From: QHCA01 sp038237645
GTDB taxonomy: Bacteria > Actinomycetota > Actinomycetes > Mycobacteriales > QHCA01
DNA: 24,410 nucleotides
Assembly (NCBI GenBank): GCA_038237645.1
Contig: JBBRYN010000055.1
Coordinates: forward strand, 1 to 24,410
Direction of reading: 5' to 3'
The position numbers and the translations under genes were made by a program. This document shows positions 14,703 through 24,410 of this stretch, piece after piece (the first letter of the stretch is position 1; every line of letters begins with the position of its first letter). Under the pieces are notes generated by a model. The model had not been told where the DNA came from, did no database searches, and saw only the letters and a list, made by a program, of their open reading frames with translations.

Positions 14703-15439
14703 CTCCGGCGGGCGCATCCGCACGGGCCTTCCTCAGCATCGGTGAGGTGCTCGGCCAACTGCGTCCGGAGTTCCCGGACGTCACGATCTCCAAGATCCGC
14801 TTTCTGGAGGCCGAGGGCCTGATCGAGCCGGACCGCTCGGCGTCGGGCTATCGCAAGTTCTCCCGCGACGACGTGGCGCGCCTTCACTACGTCCTTGCCG
14901 TGCAGCGCGACCAATACCTCCCGCTTCGGGTCATCAAGGAGCATCTGGAGGCCATCGACCGCGGGCTGGAGCCGCCGGAGGTCAACGGTGGCTCCCCCCG
15001 GGTGCCGAGGTCGCTGGTGTCGACCGACGGACTTCCTTCTGCCGACGACTTCGGTCAGGATGCTTCCCGTGTTCGGCTGTCGCGTAAGGAACTGCTGGCC
15101 GAGACAGGCTTGGCGGACGAGGCGCTGCGGGCAGTCGAGCAATACGGCCTCATCTCGCGGCCGGGCAACGGCTACTACGACGGCGACGCGCTCCTGGTGG
15201 CCAAGACCGTTGCCGACATGGGCAGGTTCGGGATCGAGGCGCGGCATCTGCGGGCCTACCGCAGCGCGGCCGACCGGGAGATCGGGTTGTTCGAGCAGGT
15301 CGTCACACCCATGACGCGGCAACGCAATCCCGAGGCGCGGGCCAGGGCCCAGGAGACGGTTCGCGAGTTGGCGGCATTGTCCGTCAGACTGCATGCCACC
15401 CTGGTCCGTGCAGGGTTACGATCCGAACTGGGTGAGTGA
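14699..15439 (+). CDS. MerR-family transcriptional regulator, FtsR/Rv1828-like
   Basis: 246 aa. The N-terminal MerR winged helix-turn-helix is FLSIGEVLGQLRPEFPDVTISKIRFLEAEGLIEPDRSASGYRKFSRDDVARLHYVLAVQRD (about 11-72). The insertion before the second helix is typical of the Rv1828/FtsR subgroup. The C-terminal half has RLSRKELLAETGLADEALRAVEQYGLI and a helical RQRNPEARARAQETVREL end, with no cysteines for metal binding. Corynebacterial FtsR activates ftsZ; Rv1828 binds its own region. Regulator identity is by family and position (directly after garA). Start ATG 14699 overlaps the FHA stop. Confidence 0.88.
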   Translation: MTPAGASARAFLSIGEVLGQLRPEFPDVTISKIRFLEAEGLIEPDRSASGYRKFSRDDVARLHYVLAVQRDQYLPLRVIKEHLEAIDRGLEPPEVNGGSPRVPRSLVSTDGLPSADDFGQDASRVRLSRKELLAETGLADEALRAVEQYGLISRPGNGYYDGDALLVAKTVADMGRFGIEARHLRAYRSAADREIGLFEQVVTPMTRQRNPEARARAQETVRELAALSVRLHATLVRAGLRSELGE

Positions 15440-15514
15440 GTCGGCTCGCCACGGGTAGCCCCCCGCCGTGTAGGTTGCGTACAACATTGGCACCGCTGTC
15501 GTGGGGAGGCCATC

Positions 15515-15997
15515 GTGTTCGAGCTCAGCGTCGTCGGAGTGCGTGTCGAGCTGCCTTCCAACCAGCCGATCGTGCTGCTGCGCGAGGTTGCCGGCGAGCG
15601 CTATCTGCCTATCTGGATCGGTGCAGTCGAGGCGACCGCCATCGCCTTCGAGCAGCAGGGTGTGCGCCCGACCAGGCCGATGACCCACGACCTGTTGCGC
15701 GATGTGCTCACGGCACTCGACCGGCCGCTGCAGGCAGTCAACATCACCGAGCTGCGAGAGAGCGTCTTCTACGCAGAGCTGGTCTTTCCCGGCGGGGTGC
15801 GGGTCAGTGCCCGGCCGTCCGACGCCATCGCGCTCGCAATGCGCACCGGGGTGACGATCTACGGCGCCGAGCAGGTGCTTGACGAGGCCGGCATCGCCGT
15901 CCCGGACGAGCAGGAGGACGAAGTCGAGCGGTTCCGCGAGTTTCTGGATCAGATCTCCCCGGAGGATTTCGAGGCAGGTGGGGGAGGCACCGCCTGA
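15515..15997 (+). CDS. Bifunctional nuclease family protein (DUF151)
   Basis: 160 aa from GTG 15515 with GGGGAGG immediately upstream. FELSVVGVRVELPSNQPIVLLREVAGERYLPIWIGAVEATAIAFEQQG and RPMTHDLLRDVL are the DUF151 core. FYAELVF, RVSARPSDAIALAMRTGVTIYGAEQVLDEAGI completes it. An acidic C-terminal tail (about 130-160) follows. Plant and archaeal relatives show DNase/RNase activity; the mycobacterial orthologue Rv1829 is uncharacterised, so function is inferred only. It lies 75 bp after the MerR gene. Confidence 0.9.
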   Translation: MFELSVVGVRVELPSNQPIVLLREVAGERYLPIWIGAVEATAIAFEQQGVRPTRPMTHDLLRDVLTALDRPLQAVNITELRESVFYAELVFPGGVRVSARPSDAIALAMRTGVTIYGAEQVLDEAGIAVPDEQEDEVERFREFLDQISPEDFEAGGGGTA

Positions 15998-16014
15998 GGG
16001 TCACCGTCCAGTAT

Positions 16015-16026
16015 AGGTTTAGACCT
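16015..16026. promoter_or_regulatory. Palindromic AGGT-N4-ACCT operator candidate
   Basis: AGGTTTAGACCT contains perfect AGGT/ACCT arms and overlaps a TATAGG sequence (16012-16017) that could be a -10 box. It lies 129 bp upstream of the second MerR gene. MerR-family dimers bind such inverted repeats, so autoregulation is plausible. Confidence 0.4.
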
Positions 16027-16154
16027 CGCCACGCCGTCTCCGGTCGTTGACCCAGTTGGCTGCCGGATCTACCGTCCAGGCACAGGCCAGGATCGGTCGG
16101 CACGGCAACAGCGCTGGTCCAACTCGACCATCACCTCGTCGATGGAGGAATCCC

Positions 16155-16736
16155 GTGGAGTATTCCGACCGCGGCCCCTCCTCCGAATCCTCATCCGGGC
16201 AGCAGATGCTGTTCACCGACGGGTTGCCCGCCCCGCCCGACGAGATGATCGGCTATCGCGGACCGGTCGCCTGCAGTGCTGCCGGCATCACCTATCGCCA
16301 GCTCGACTATTGGGCGCGCACCGGGCTGGTCGAGCCGACTATTCGCCCGGCGACCGGTTCGGGCACCCAGCGGCTCTACTCCTTCCGCGACATCCTGGTC
16401 CTCAAGATCGTCAAGCGGCTGCTGGACACCGGGGTCTCGCTGCGCAACATCCGCTCCGCCGTCGATCAACTACGCGCCCGCGGCACTGACGATCTGGCCC
16501 ATATCACCCTGCTTTCCGACGGCACCACCGTCTACGAATGCAACTCTGCGGAGGAGGTCGTGGACCTGCTCCAGGGTGGCCAGGGGGTCTTCGGCATCGC
16601 CGTCGGTGGCGCCTTCCGCGAGCTTGAGGGCTCCCTAGCCGCACTGCCGCACGAGCGGGCAGACGGCTCGCCGCTGCAGGAGCAGCCGACCGCCGACGAG
16701 TTGGCCGCACGACGCCAGCGCCGCACCTCCGCCTGA
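16155..16736 (+). CDS. MerR-family transcriptional regulator (Rv1830-like)
   Basis: 193 aa from GTG 16155, with GGAGGA at 16144-16149. The N-terminal ~35 residues are Ser/Pro-rich. The MerR winged helix is GYRGPVACSAAGITYRQLDYWARTGLVEPTIRP, GTQRLYSFRDILVLKIVKRLLDTGVSLRNIRSAVDQL. The C-terminal domain (HITLLSDGTTVYECNSAEEVVDLLQGGQGVFGIAVGGAFRELEGSLAAL) is specific to the Rv1830-type actinobacterial regulators. No metal-binding cysteine cluster is present. Its location between the DUF151 gene and gcvP is conserved. Targets are unknown from sequence. Confidence 0.88.
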   Translation: MEYSDRGPSSESSSGQQMLFTDGLPAPPDEMIGYRGPVACSAAGITYRQLDYWARTGLVEPTIRPATGSGTQRLYSFRDILVLKIVKRLLDTGVSLRNIRSAVDQLRARGTDDLAHITLLSDGTTVYECNSAEEVVDLLQGGQGVFGIAVGGAFRELEGSLAALPHERADGSPLQEQPTADELAARRQRRTSA

Positions 16737-16831
16737 CCGAGGTCGCGACAACGACAGCCTCCCGGTGCTTGCCGCTGCGGGCCCGCGGTTCGTGCGCCGC
16801 CGGACTGGTAGCGTGCCAGGCGCAACATCCC

Positions 16832-16939
16832 GTACGGGAGAGTCGCCGTGAAGCCAGTGCGGCGCGCCGAAGGGGCAACACTCCCCGGAACCTCTCAGGC
16901 ACCCGAGACCGTGCGGGCGAAGTCACTCTGAAGCGAGGC
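16832..16939 (+). ncRNA. Glycine riboswitch upstream of gcvP
   Basis: Diagnostic segments occur in order: GGGAGAG (16836-16842), GCCGAAGGGGCAA (16866-16878) and CTCTCAGGCACC (16892-16903), where GAGAG can pair with CTCTC. The 3' part is GACCGTGCGGGCGAAG followed by CACTCTGAAGCG. These are the conserved blocks of the gcvT-type glycine aptamer. I see one clear aptamer and no convincing second one before the start codon. It most likely turns on gcvP when glycine is abundant. Boundaries are approximate. Confidence 0.88.
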
Positions 16940-17010
16940 TCGACTCGCGACAGAGGGGGAGGCCGCACCAGCAGCGCCGCCAGTCGGCGCGCGACTCAGG
17001 GAGTGCCGCC

Positions 17011-19905
<2,895 letters not shown>

Positions 19906-20155
19906 GGTCGCAGCTCTCAGGCACCCCCAAATCTGCCCAAGAGCCCTTTTGCGACACAAGATCGATCACCTGTACGACTGCGTCGCACCGTTCATCTATC
20001 GGAACGTCGAGTCGGGTGGGGATACGATCGGCCGCCACCGTTGTCTTTGGGTGCGCGGCAGGCGCGACCTTCAGCCTGGCAGCGTCGCTTTCTGCGCGGG
20101 AAGATGCGTCTTATATCTCGGCGGAGAGCGGTGTGGGTGGCCGCGAGCTCAGCCT
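19906..20155. other. Gap after gcvP; junction with the accessory region
   Basis: No gene is supported here. Just after the gcvP stop, CTCTCAGGCACCC (19914-19926) repeats 13 bases of the riboswitch core found at 16892-16904, without the other aptamer blocks. No hairpin-plus-U terminator was recognised. This is where the missing C-terminal half of the MFS gene would have been. Confidence 0.5.
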
Positions 20156-20821
20156 TTAGCTCGCGCCGAGTCCCGGCCAGCCTGAGGAGGCACGTGCTGT
20201 TCGGTTCCGCGCCGCGAATCGGAACAGCAGTCCGCCGACGGTCCCGGCTGCGGCTACTGCGAGCCAGGTCGTTGGCGGTCCCGCGGTGCTCAGCAGGGCG
20301 GCCAGCCACACGAATGGCCATCCGGCGAGGACCAGTGTCGCGCCGAGGGCTGGCCCAATCGCGGCGGAGACGTTCACCGCTGTACGCAGGAGGGCGAATG
20401 CCGTATCACGTTCGTGATCGAGGGCGAGATCGGCCACGACGGTGTTCTGTGCGGTGGTGCGCAGCGTGAAGGCGAGCGCGAGCATCACCGCGGCGACGAG
20501 GAACGCGCCGGCCTCTTCGGGGCAGCTCAGCAGGGTTAACGCGCTGGCCGATTGGAGTGCGGTGCCGCCGACCAGCACGGTTGTGTGGCCCATCCGGTCG
20601 ACCAGTCGTCCGCCGAGCGGGCCCGTCACTAGGCCGGTCCCGGTCGCCGCTGCCAGCATCAGCCCGGCCGTTGCCGTGGGGATCGATAACCGCGTGACCG
20701 CGTAGATCGGCAAGTACGCCGTCAACATCCATTGGCCGACGACGCTGAAGGCGGTGACGAGCAGCACTGGGCGCAGGCGAGGCGGGATTGCTGTCCCGAG
20801 CAGGCGCTCGGCGAGTGTCAC
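20156..20821 (-). pseudogene. MFS transporter, N-terminal half only
   Basis: 221 aa from GTG 20821, which overlaps the stop of the CGNR gene (GTGA). Six membrane segments are visible, beginning PVLLVTAFSVVGQWMLTAYLPIYAV. The MFS motif-A loop GPLGGRLVDRMGHTTVL lies between the second and third. DHERDTAFALLRTAVNVSAAIGPALGATLV is the usual TM5-region motif. A complete MFS protein has about 12 segments and 400 residues. Here the sequence passes into a short unrelated Arg/Ser/Gly tail after TM6-7 and stops, and no C-terminal half is found before gcvP. It is probably a broken drug-type exporter. A functional half-transporter is less likely. Confidence 0.75.
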
Positions 20822-21396
20822 GAGTGCGGGACGTGCTGTCGCGCCCGCTCGCGCAGTGTTCGCATCTTCGTGCGTGCGCCACAGCTGTTCATCGAGCACC
20901 ACCGTCGCGTGCTGCCTCGGCTGGTGTCGAGGAACAGCAGTGTGCACTGCGAACCGTCGCACTCGCGGATCAGTTGACTGTCGGGTCCGCCAAGCAGATC
21001 AACGGCGTCACGCCCGATCGCGGCGAGGACCTCACTCCCCGTCGCAGACGTGGTCGTGCTGGTGAGCACGTCACTGTCGATCGTCAAGGTCGCGGCAGGA
21101 GCATTGTGGGACGCCCACAGGTTAATAGCGTCGAGGTCCGCCTGCTGGACCGTCGTCTCGTCGAGGACGGAGCGAACTGCTCGGTAGATCGCCTCGCGCA
21201 AGGTTCGAGCATCATGCAAGGTGCGTGGCGACACCGCACAGCGGGTCGCGATGCCGACCTCAACCGCCCAGTCCGCGAGGGCAGTCGTCGTACTGATCCG
21301 TTCGATGTCGCGGGTGCCACGCTTACCTAGAGTCGCCGCGAAGTCGAGCGACCAGCGACCACTGATGTGTGGAAAGACCGTCTCAGTTTCGTTCAC
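20818..21396 (-). CDS. ABATE-domain / CGNR zinc-finger transcriptional regulator
   Basis: 192 aa from GTG 21396. The N-terminal domain (SGRWSLDFAATLGKRG, then TTALADWAVEVG and ARTLREAIYRAVRSVLDE) matches the ABATE fold of putative stress-induced regulators. The C-terminal CGNR zinc finger is IRECDGSQCTLLFLDTSRGSTRRWCSMNSCGARTK, with CGAR instead of the canonical CGNR; all four zinc-ligand cysteines are present. Such regulators often sit next to the transporter they control, here an overlapping MFS gene. A TAACGT hexamer 7 nt before the GTG and an inverted repeat immediately upstream suggest a leaderless, autoregulated transcript. Confidence 0.88.
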   Translation of the reverse strand: MNETETVFPHISGRWSLDFAATLGKRGTRDIERISTTTALADWAVEVGIATRCAVSPRTLHDARTLREAIYRAVRSVLDETTVQQADLDAINLWASHNAPAATLTIDSDVLTSTTTSATGSEVLAAIGRDAVDLLGGPDSQLIRECDGSQCTLLFLDTSRGSTRRWCSMNSCGARTKMRTLRERARQHVPHS

Positions 21397-21403
21397 TGCT
21401 GGA

Positions 21404-21427
21404 ACGTTACCAGCTCAGCAGGTAACG
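21404..21427 (-). promoter_or_regulatory. Inverted repeat and -10 box at the CGNR gene start
   Basis: CGTTACC (21405-21411) and GGTAACG (21421-21427) are perfect 7-bp inverted repeats with a 9-bp spacer. On the minus strand TAACGT (21409-21404) lies exactly 7 nt before the GTG start, the spacing expected of a leaderless promoter. Overlap of the two suggests repression by a dimeric regulator. No good -35 is visible. Confidence 0.5.
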
Positions 21428-21717
21428 GCGTCGGGTACGCCGCTGCCGCAGGCGCGTCGCTGCCGCCGGCATCAGCCAGACGCACGCCGACGACGAACGC
21501 GGTCAAGGGGCAAGTGGTTGTCCAAGGCAAGCTGGAGACGGGTGTCGGGCGGGTTCAGCACAGAATTTGAGCTGGGGATCTGCAACTGGCCGCTTCGACG
21601 TGCCAGGAGATCATCACCCGGTGGCCGCCGTGTAGCGGACGTGGAAAACCCTGTTATCAGGTTCGACTTCCACGACCCGAACCGCTGAGAGTCCGCTGCG
21701 GTAGGCGGTCGCACCGA
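21428..21717. other. Intergenic DNA, nothing recognised
   Basis: Frames on both strands are short and low in information. No gene, RNA or repeat was recognised beyond the inverted repeat at its left edge. Confidence 0.5.
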
Positions 21718-21918
21718 TCAGGCGGCGAGCCATTCGAAGTCGGTCGGGCGGTGCGGGGCGATCACGCGGCCGTCGGGCAGCAACTCACCGGTGTCGTCGA
21801 AGACGACCACGCCGTTGCACAGCAAGCTCCAGCCCTGCTCAGGGTGGCAGTTCGTGGTGCGCGCCGCCTCGCGGTCGATCGCCTCGGCGCTCGGGCAGGG
21901 CGGCTGGTGCTGGCACAT
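21718..21918 (-). CDS. DUF5999 family small protein
   Basis: 66 aa from ATG 21918. MCQHQPPCPSAEAIDREAARTTNCHPEQGWSLLCNGVVVFDDTGELLPDGRVIAPHRP is the complete DUF5999 pattern, found in many actinobacteria. Four cysteines (MCQHQPPCP, NCHPEQ, LLCNG) could bind a metal, but no function is known. It stands alone on the minus strand. Confidence 0.85.
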   Translation of the reverse strand: MCQHQPPCPSAEAIDREAARTTNCHPEQGWSLLCNGVVVFDDTGELLPDGRVIAPHRPTDFEWLAA

Positions 21919-22021
21919 CGTCGGTGACCTGTCTGTCGAGAATTGCTCTCCTGGTTTCTGCTCTCATTGTCGACCCCTGGGTGGCCACTCTAAATAGTCA
22001 TTTCTCAGCCTGTGGACGCCG

Positions 22022-22501
22022 TCAGGTGCGACCGTCGGATTCCTGGCCCTTCCCGAGCGTGTCCTGGTATGGCACCCAGTCGGCCAGCCGCACCGGAATT
22101 CCCGCTGACTGGAGCGCGGCGACCACCGCCGGATCGTCGTCGACGACCACGGCGACCACCCGGGTTGCCGAGATCTGTCGTACGACAGCCAGCTTGGTCT
22201 GGCGGGCCGGCCGGTGGTCACCGTTGCGGCGCATGTGGATCTCCTCTGCCGGCAGATCGTGGCTGAGCAGCCAGCCGGCGGTCAGCCGGCGCAGCCGTTC
22301 GGGCCGGCCGGTCAGCCACACGATGTCGTGGTCCGTGCCGAGCTCGCGGGCAAGCCCCAGGCCGGCGGATAGCGGGGGGTCTGCCGCGGCGCCGGCGAAG
22401 AAGGCCTTCCAGTCCTTGGGCCGGGACTCCAAGTGGTGGAGCCGATGCCGGACGTCGGCGACCACGCCGTCGATGTCGAGGATCGCGAGCGGCCGAATCA
22501 G
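22022..22501 (-). CDS. HAD-type phosphatase, polynucleotide kinase 3'-phosphatase-like
   Basis: 159 aa if started at CTG 22501. The first standard start codon, GTG 22465, would remove the catalytic HAD motif I. Reading upstream gives LIRPLAILDIDGVVADVRHR, with the nucleophile in DIDGVV. No ATG, GTG or TTG precedes it. The CTG lies in a CTGA overlap with the DUF2630 stop and has GAAGG 9 bases upstream, so it is the best start; ATT 22498 is the alternative. HDIVWLTGRPERLRRLTAGWL is motif II with the typical polynucleotide-phosphatase surroundings. KLAVVRQI supplies motif III Lys and VVAVVVDDDPAVVAAL motif IV. It is probably a nucleic-acid or nucleotide phosphatase in repair; the substrate is unknown. 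Confidence 0.82.
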   Translation of the reverse strand: MIRPLAILDIDGVVADVRHRLHHLESRPKDWKAFFAGAAADPPLSAGLGLARELGTDHDIVWLTGRPERLRRLTAGWLLSHDLPAEEIHMRRNGDHRPARQTKLAVVRQISATRVVAVVVDDDPAVVAALQSAGIPVRLADWVPYQDTLGKGQESDGRT

Positions 22502-22740
22502 GACAGGTAGCCTTCGACCGTCGCCGCATCCCGCTCGGCCGCGGCGGCCGGGTCCAGACCGGCCTCGCGCAGTGCCTCGCGCTGGCGGAGCAGGTCCCAG
22601 GCGCGATCGAGCTCCACCTCGAGTTGCCTCAGCCGCATGCGCTCGAGGTCGGACAGCCCCTCGCCCTCGGCGTGCGCGCGATGCAGGGCGTGCTCCTCGT
22701 GAGCCAGGGCCGCGATGCGCTCATGCAGGTCGTCGGTCAC
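22498..22740 (-). CDS. DUF2630 family protein
   Basis: 80 aa from ATG 22740 after a GGAGGCAG leader. ERIAALAHEEHALHRAHAEGEGLSDLERMRLRQLEVELDRAWDLLRQREALREAGLDPAAA and the ending VEGYLS match DUF2630, a small helical actinobacterial family of unknown function. The conserved LDxxWDLLRQR segment is intact. It overlaps the HAD gene by 4 bp, so the two are probably co-expressed. Confidence 0.88.
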   Translation of the reverse strand: MTDDLHERIAALAHEEHALHRAHAEGEGLSDLERMRLRQLEVELDRAWDLLRQREALREAGLDPAAAAERDAATVEGYLS

Positions 22741-23146
22741 GCTGCCTCCTCGGTCGCAAGCTCCCTGCAGCCAACCTACGCCGAGAAAGCGGTGTCGGTA
22801 AGGATCGTGTCACCAGCCGCAACCGAGGGCTTGGAGCCTGATCAAGGGCGAATGGCGTCCGGAAGTCGCGTTCGCAGGTGGTGCATGAAGCTGGATCAGG
22901 ACGACTCGATCGACCGTTGGACGCTGATCGATGGCGAGCTGGAGTTGGTGACCAGCCAGGACCTGCTGGCGGCGTCGGCAGCGCCTCCACCGAGGCGATC
23001 CTGCGCCGGCCAAGCAAGACCGTCCGCATAGCGACGGCGCACAGAAGCGGCAGATCGAGTGGACGGCGCCGCAAGCAGGTAAACCAAAGACACGAGGTGA
23101 GCGTCTCTGTAACTGACCGTGATACGTGCTGTCTCGTAGGGAGCGC
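22741..23146. other. Gap holding a transposase remnant
   Basis: Apart from the short transposase-like fragment at 22885-23031 no gene is recognised. The right end contains the ribosome binding site GGGAG (23138-23142) of the next gene. Confidence 0.5.
22885..23031 (+). pseudogene. Probable fragment of a Tn3-family transposase N-terminus (DUF4158)
   Basis: ATG 22885 opens MKLDQDDSIDRWTLIDGEL, then ELVTSQDLLA. This resembles the start of the DUF4158 N-terminal domain of Tn3-type transposases, which typically reads W-T-L-x-x-x-E-L-x-L-V-A-G-K-x-G-x-T-R-L-G-F-A. After about 30 residues the similarity ends in a Pro/Arg-rich stretch and a stop. No further transposase sequence or terminal repeat was found, so it is an old fragment at best. 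The identification rests on memory of the family. Confidence 0.42.
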
Positions 23147-24410
23147 ATGATGAGCGTCAGCAGCCTTCGGATCATACGCCCGAATACCTTCACGAGGCGG
23201 GTCGCCGCGTCGGCTGCGGCTGTCTCCGTGCTGGTGCTGCTGGGGGTGACGCTCCCGCCGGCGCGCGCCGCCGACGCCGGCGCGGCGGCTTCCCGACGAT
23301 CATCTGTCGCAGGCGCAGACGTGCTGTTCTGGGCCCGCGCCGACAGCGTGAACGGGGGCTTCTCGATCGTGAAGGCCGCTGCGGCCCGGCCGGCGCTGAT
23401 CGCGACCGTGCTGTCGGCCTCCGTCAGCCCGTACGGCACGTTTTCCGCCCCGGAGGCCTCCCCGGACGGCACGAGACTTGCCTACATCCGAAAGAGCGCT
23501 GAGACGTGGTCGCTGGAGGTCCGGGTGCTGTCCACCGGCGCCACCACCGTCCTGGCAAGTGAGACCAACGCGGGGTTGCAGTACTACAACTTGCTGGAGC
23601 CGACGTGGTCACCGGACGGCAACACCATCGCGTACGGCGACGTGGGGGTCCAGGGAAACGTGTACGCCCAGGTCCGGGTCGTGGCCGCCGCCGGCGGGCC
23701 CTATCGGATCGTCGACTCCTCCGCCGCCATCGCCGCGTGGCGCCCGGATGGCCGGCTCACCGTGATCAGGTCTGGGACTTCCGGAGGCGCGAGCAGCGGT
23801 ATCTGGGTCACCGGTGCGACGCCGGCCGATGCCGTCCTCATTCCGGGCAGCGCCGGCGCGCGTACACACGCATGGTCACCGGACGGAGCGCAGATCGCCT
23901 TCGAGACCGGCGACGGCAGCATCGCCACGCTGCCGGCGGCAGGCGGCACGCCGACAGTCATCGCGCCGGCACCGGAGTTGGTCGAAAACACCAGTCCGGC
24001 CTGGTCCAGCGACGGCCAATCGGTCTACTTCAGCGCGGTTCAGGTACTCGGGGCTCCCGACAACGCGCCGGCGGCCATCAAGCGTGTATCGCACATCGGC
24101 GGGGTGGCCTCGACGGTGATCGCCGACTGGACCAACCTCCAGCCATCGGTCAGCGACAACGCGCCCGCACCGATCGCCTCAAAGTCCCACGACTTCAACG
24201 GCGACGGGTACGCCGACGTCATCGGACGCACCACCAGCGGTGACCTGCGGCTCTACTACGGCAACGGAGCCGCACTGTCCGGTTCGAAGCTGATCGGGAT
24301 CGGCTGGGGCAGCCTTACCGCGGTCTTCTCCCCCGGAGACTTCAACGGCGACGGCAAGCCCGACGTCATCGGACGCACCCCCACCGGCGACCTGCGGCTC
24401 TACTTCGGCA
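23147..24410 (+). CDS. Secreted PD40 beta-propeller / FG-GAP repeat protein (3' end outside window)
   Basis: 421 codons are open from ATG 23147 to the window edge; a second ATG follows directly (23150). An N-terminal Sec signal (RRVAASAAAVSVLVLLGVTLPPARA-A) has a likely cut after about residue 42. Four TolB/PD40-type blades follow: PEASPDGTRLAYI, PTWSPDGNTIAYG, HAWSPDGAQIAFE and PAWSSDGQSVYFS. The C-terminal part contains at least two FG-GAP/VCBS-type repeats, DFNGDGYADVIGRTTSGDL and DFNGDGKPDVIGRTPTGDL, each with a DxNxDGxxD calcium loop; the nucleotide sequence of these units is also repeated. It is an exported protein, perhaps binding or modifying extracellular polymers. No enzymatic motif is seen in the visible part. 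Confidence 0.88.
   Translation, partial: MMSVSSLRIIRPNTFTRRVAASAAAVSVLVLLGVTLPPARAADAGAAASRRSSVAGADVLFWARADSVNGGFSIVKAAAARPALIATVLSASVSPYGTFSAPEASPDGTRLAYIRKSAETWSLEVRVLSTGATTVLASETNAGLQYYNLLEPTWSPDGNTIAYGDVGVQGNVYAQVRVVAAAGGPYRIVDSSAAIAAWRPDGRLTVIRSGTSGGASSGIWVTGATPADAVLIPGSAGARTHAWSPDGAQIAFETGDGSIATLPAAGGTPTVIAPAPELVENTSPAWSSDGQSVYFSAVQVLGAPDNAPAAIKRVSHIGGVASTVIADWTNLQPSVSDNAPAPIASKSHDFNGDGYADVIGRTTSGDLRLYYGNGAALSGSKLIGIGWGSLTAVFSPGDFNGDGKPDVIGRTPTGDLRLYFG

Noticed and set aside
16940..17010. Second glycine aptamer in tandem
   Set aside because: ACAGAGGGGGAGG resembles part of the motif, but the other conserved blocks are missing.
22810..23472. 220-aa minus-strand reading frame
   Set aside because: It lies antisense to the signal peptide and first blade of the secreted PD40 protein and has no recognisable domain.

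Overview
The window reads as chromosomal DNA of a high-GC Gram-positive bacterium (Actinomycetota). The evidence is the strong G+C bias, many GTG starts, 4-bp stop/start overlaps, and two gene blocks known from actinobacterial chromosomes that sit close together here. The first block is parA-like - scpA - scpB - rluB - (aroH) - cmk - der, the order of the M. tuberculosis Rv1708-Rv1713 region. The second is a CDP-alcohol phosphatidyltransferase - DUF881 - sbp - DUF881 - gcvH - garA/odhI-like FHA gene - MerR (ftsR-like) - DUF151 nuclease - MerR - gcvP, the order of Rv1822-Rv1832. I cannot name the genus; a deep-branching relative of the Frankiales/Jatrophihabitans type is only a guess.

Layout. 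1-500: leader with no convincing gene; it holds a 14-bp direct repeat and a seven-copy CAACC array. 501-4385: chromosome segregation and rRNA modification (ParA-like ATPase, a ribbon-helix-helix-like partner, ScpA, ScpB, RluB), tightly packed. 4386-4828: non-coding gap rich in a CTTGTCGAC-type motif. 4829-8262: AroH chorismate mutase, a 700-bp stretch without a convincing gene where tyrA often lies in related genomes, Cmk and Der. 8346-8419: tRNA-Pro(GGG). 8655-10953: a DUF1259 lipoprotein and a membrane acyltransferase. 11017-16736: phospholipid enzyme, the DUF881/Sbp cell-envelope cluster, GcvH, FHA protein, two MerR regulators and the DUF151 nuclease. 16832-19905: glycine riboswitch and gcvP. 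19906-22020: accessory region on the minus strand (CGNR regulator, half-length MFS transporter, DUF5999 protein). 22022-22740: HAD phosphatase and DUF2630 protein, minus strand. 22885-23031: probable remnant of a Tn3-type transposase N-terminus. 23147-24410: secreted PD40 propeller / FG-GAP repeat protein that runs off the end.

Main candidate for something undescribed: the ParA-like ATPase is overlapped by a gene whose product ends in a ribbon-helix-helix-like domain, as in type Ib plasmid partition pairs. The gap immediately downstream, just before scpA, carries three copies of an ACTTG-core motif at exactly 24-bp spacing. Related CTTGTCGAC-type elements recur in both orientations in the gap after rluB. 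A chromosomal ParA/RHH/centromere-like module wrapped around the SMC kleisin genes is a testable hypothesis. Other points of note are two probable CTG starts in CTGA overlaps, an apparent frameshift at the start of the second DUF881 gene, and a truncated MFS transporter.
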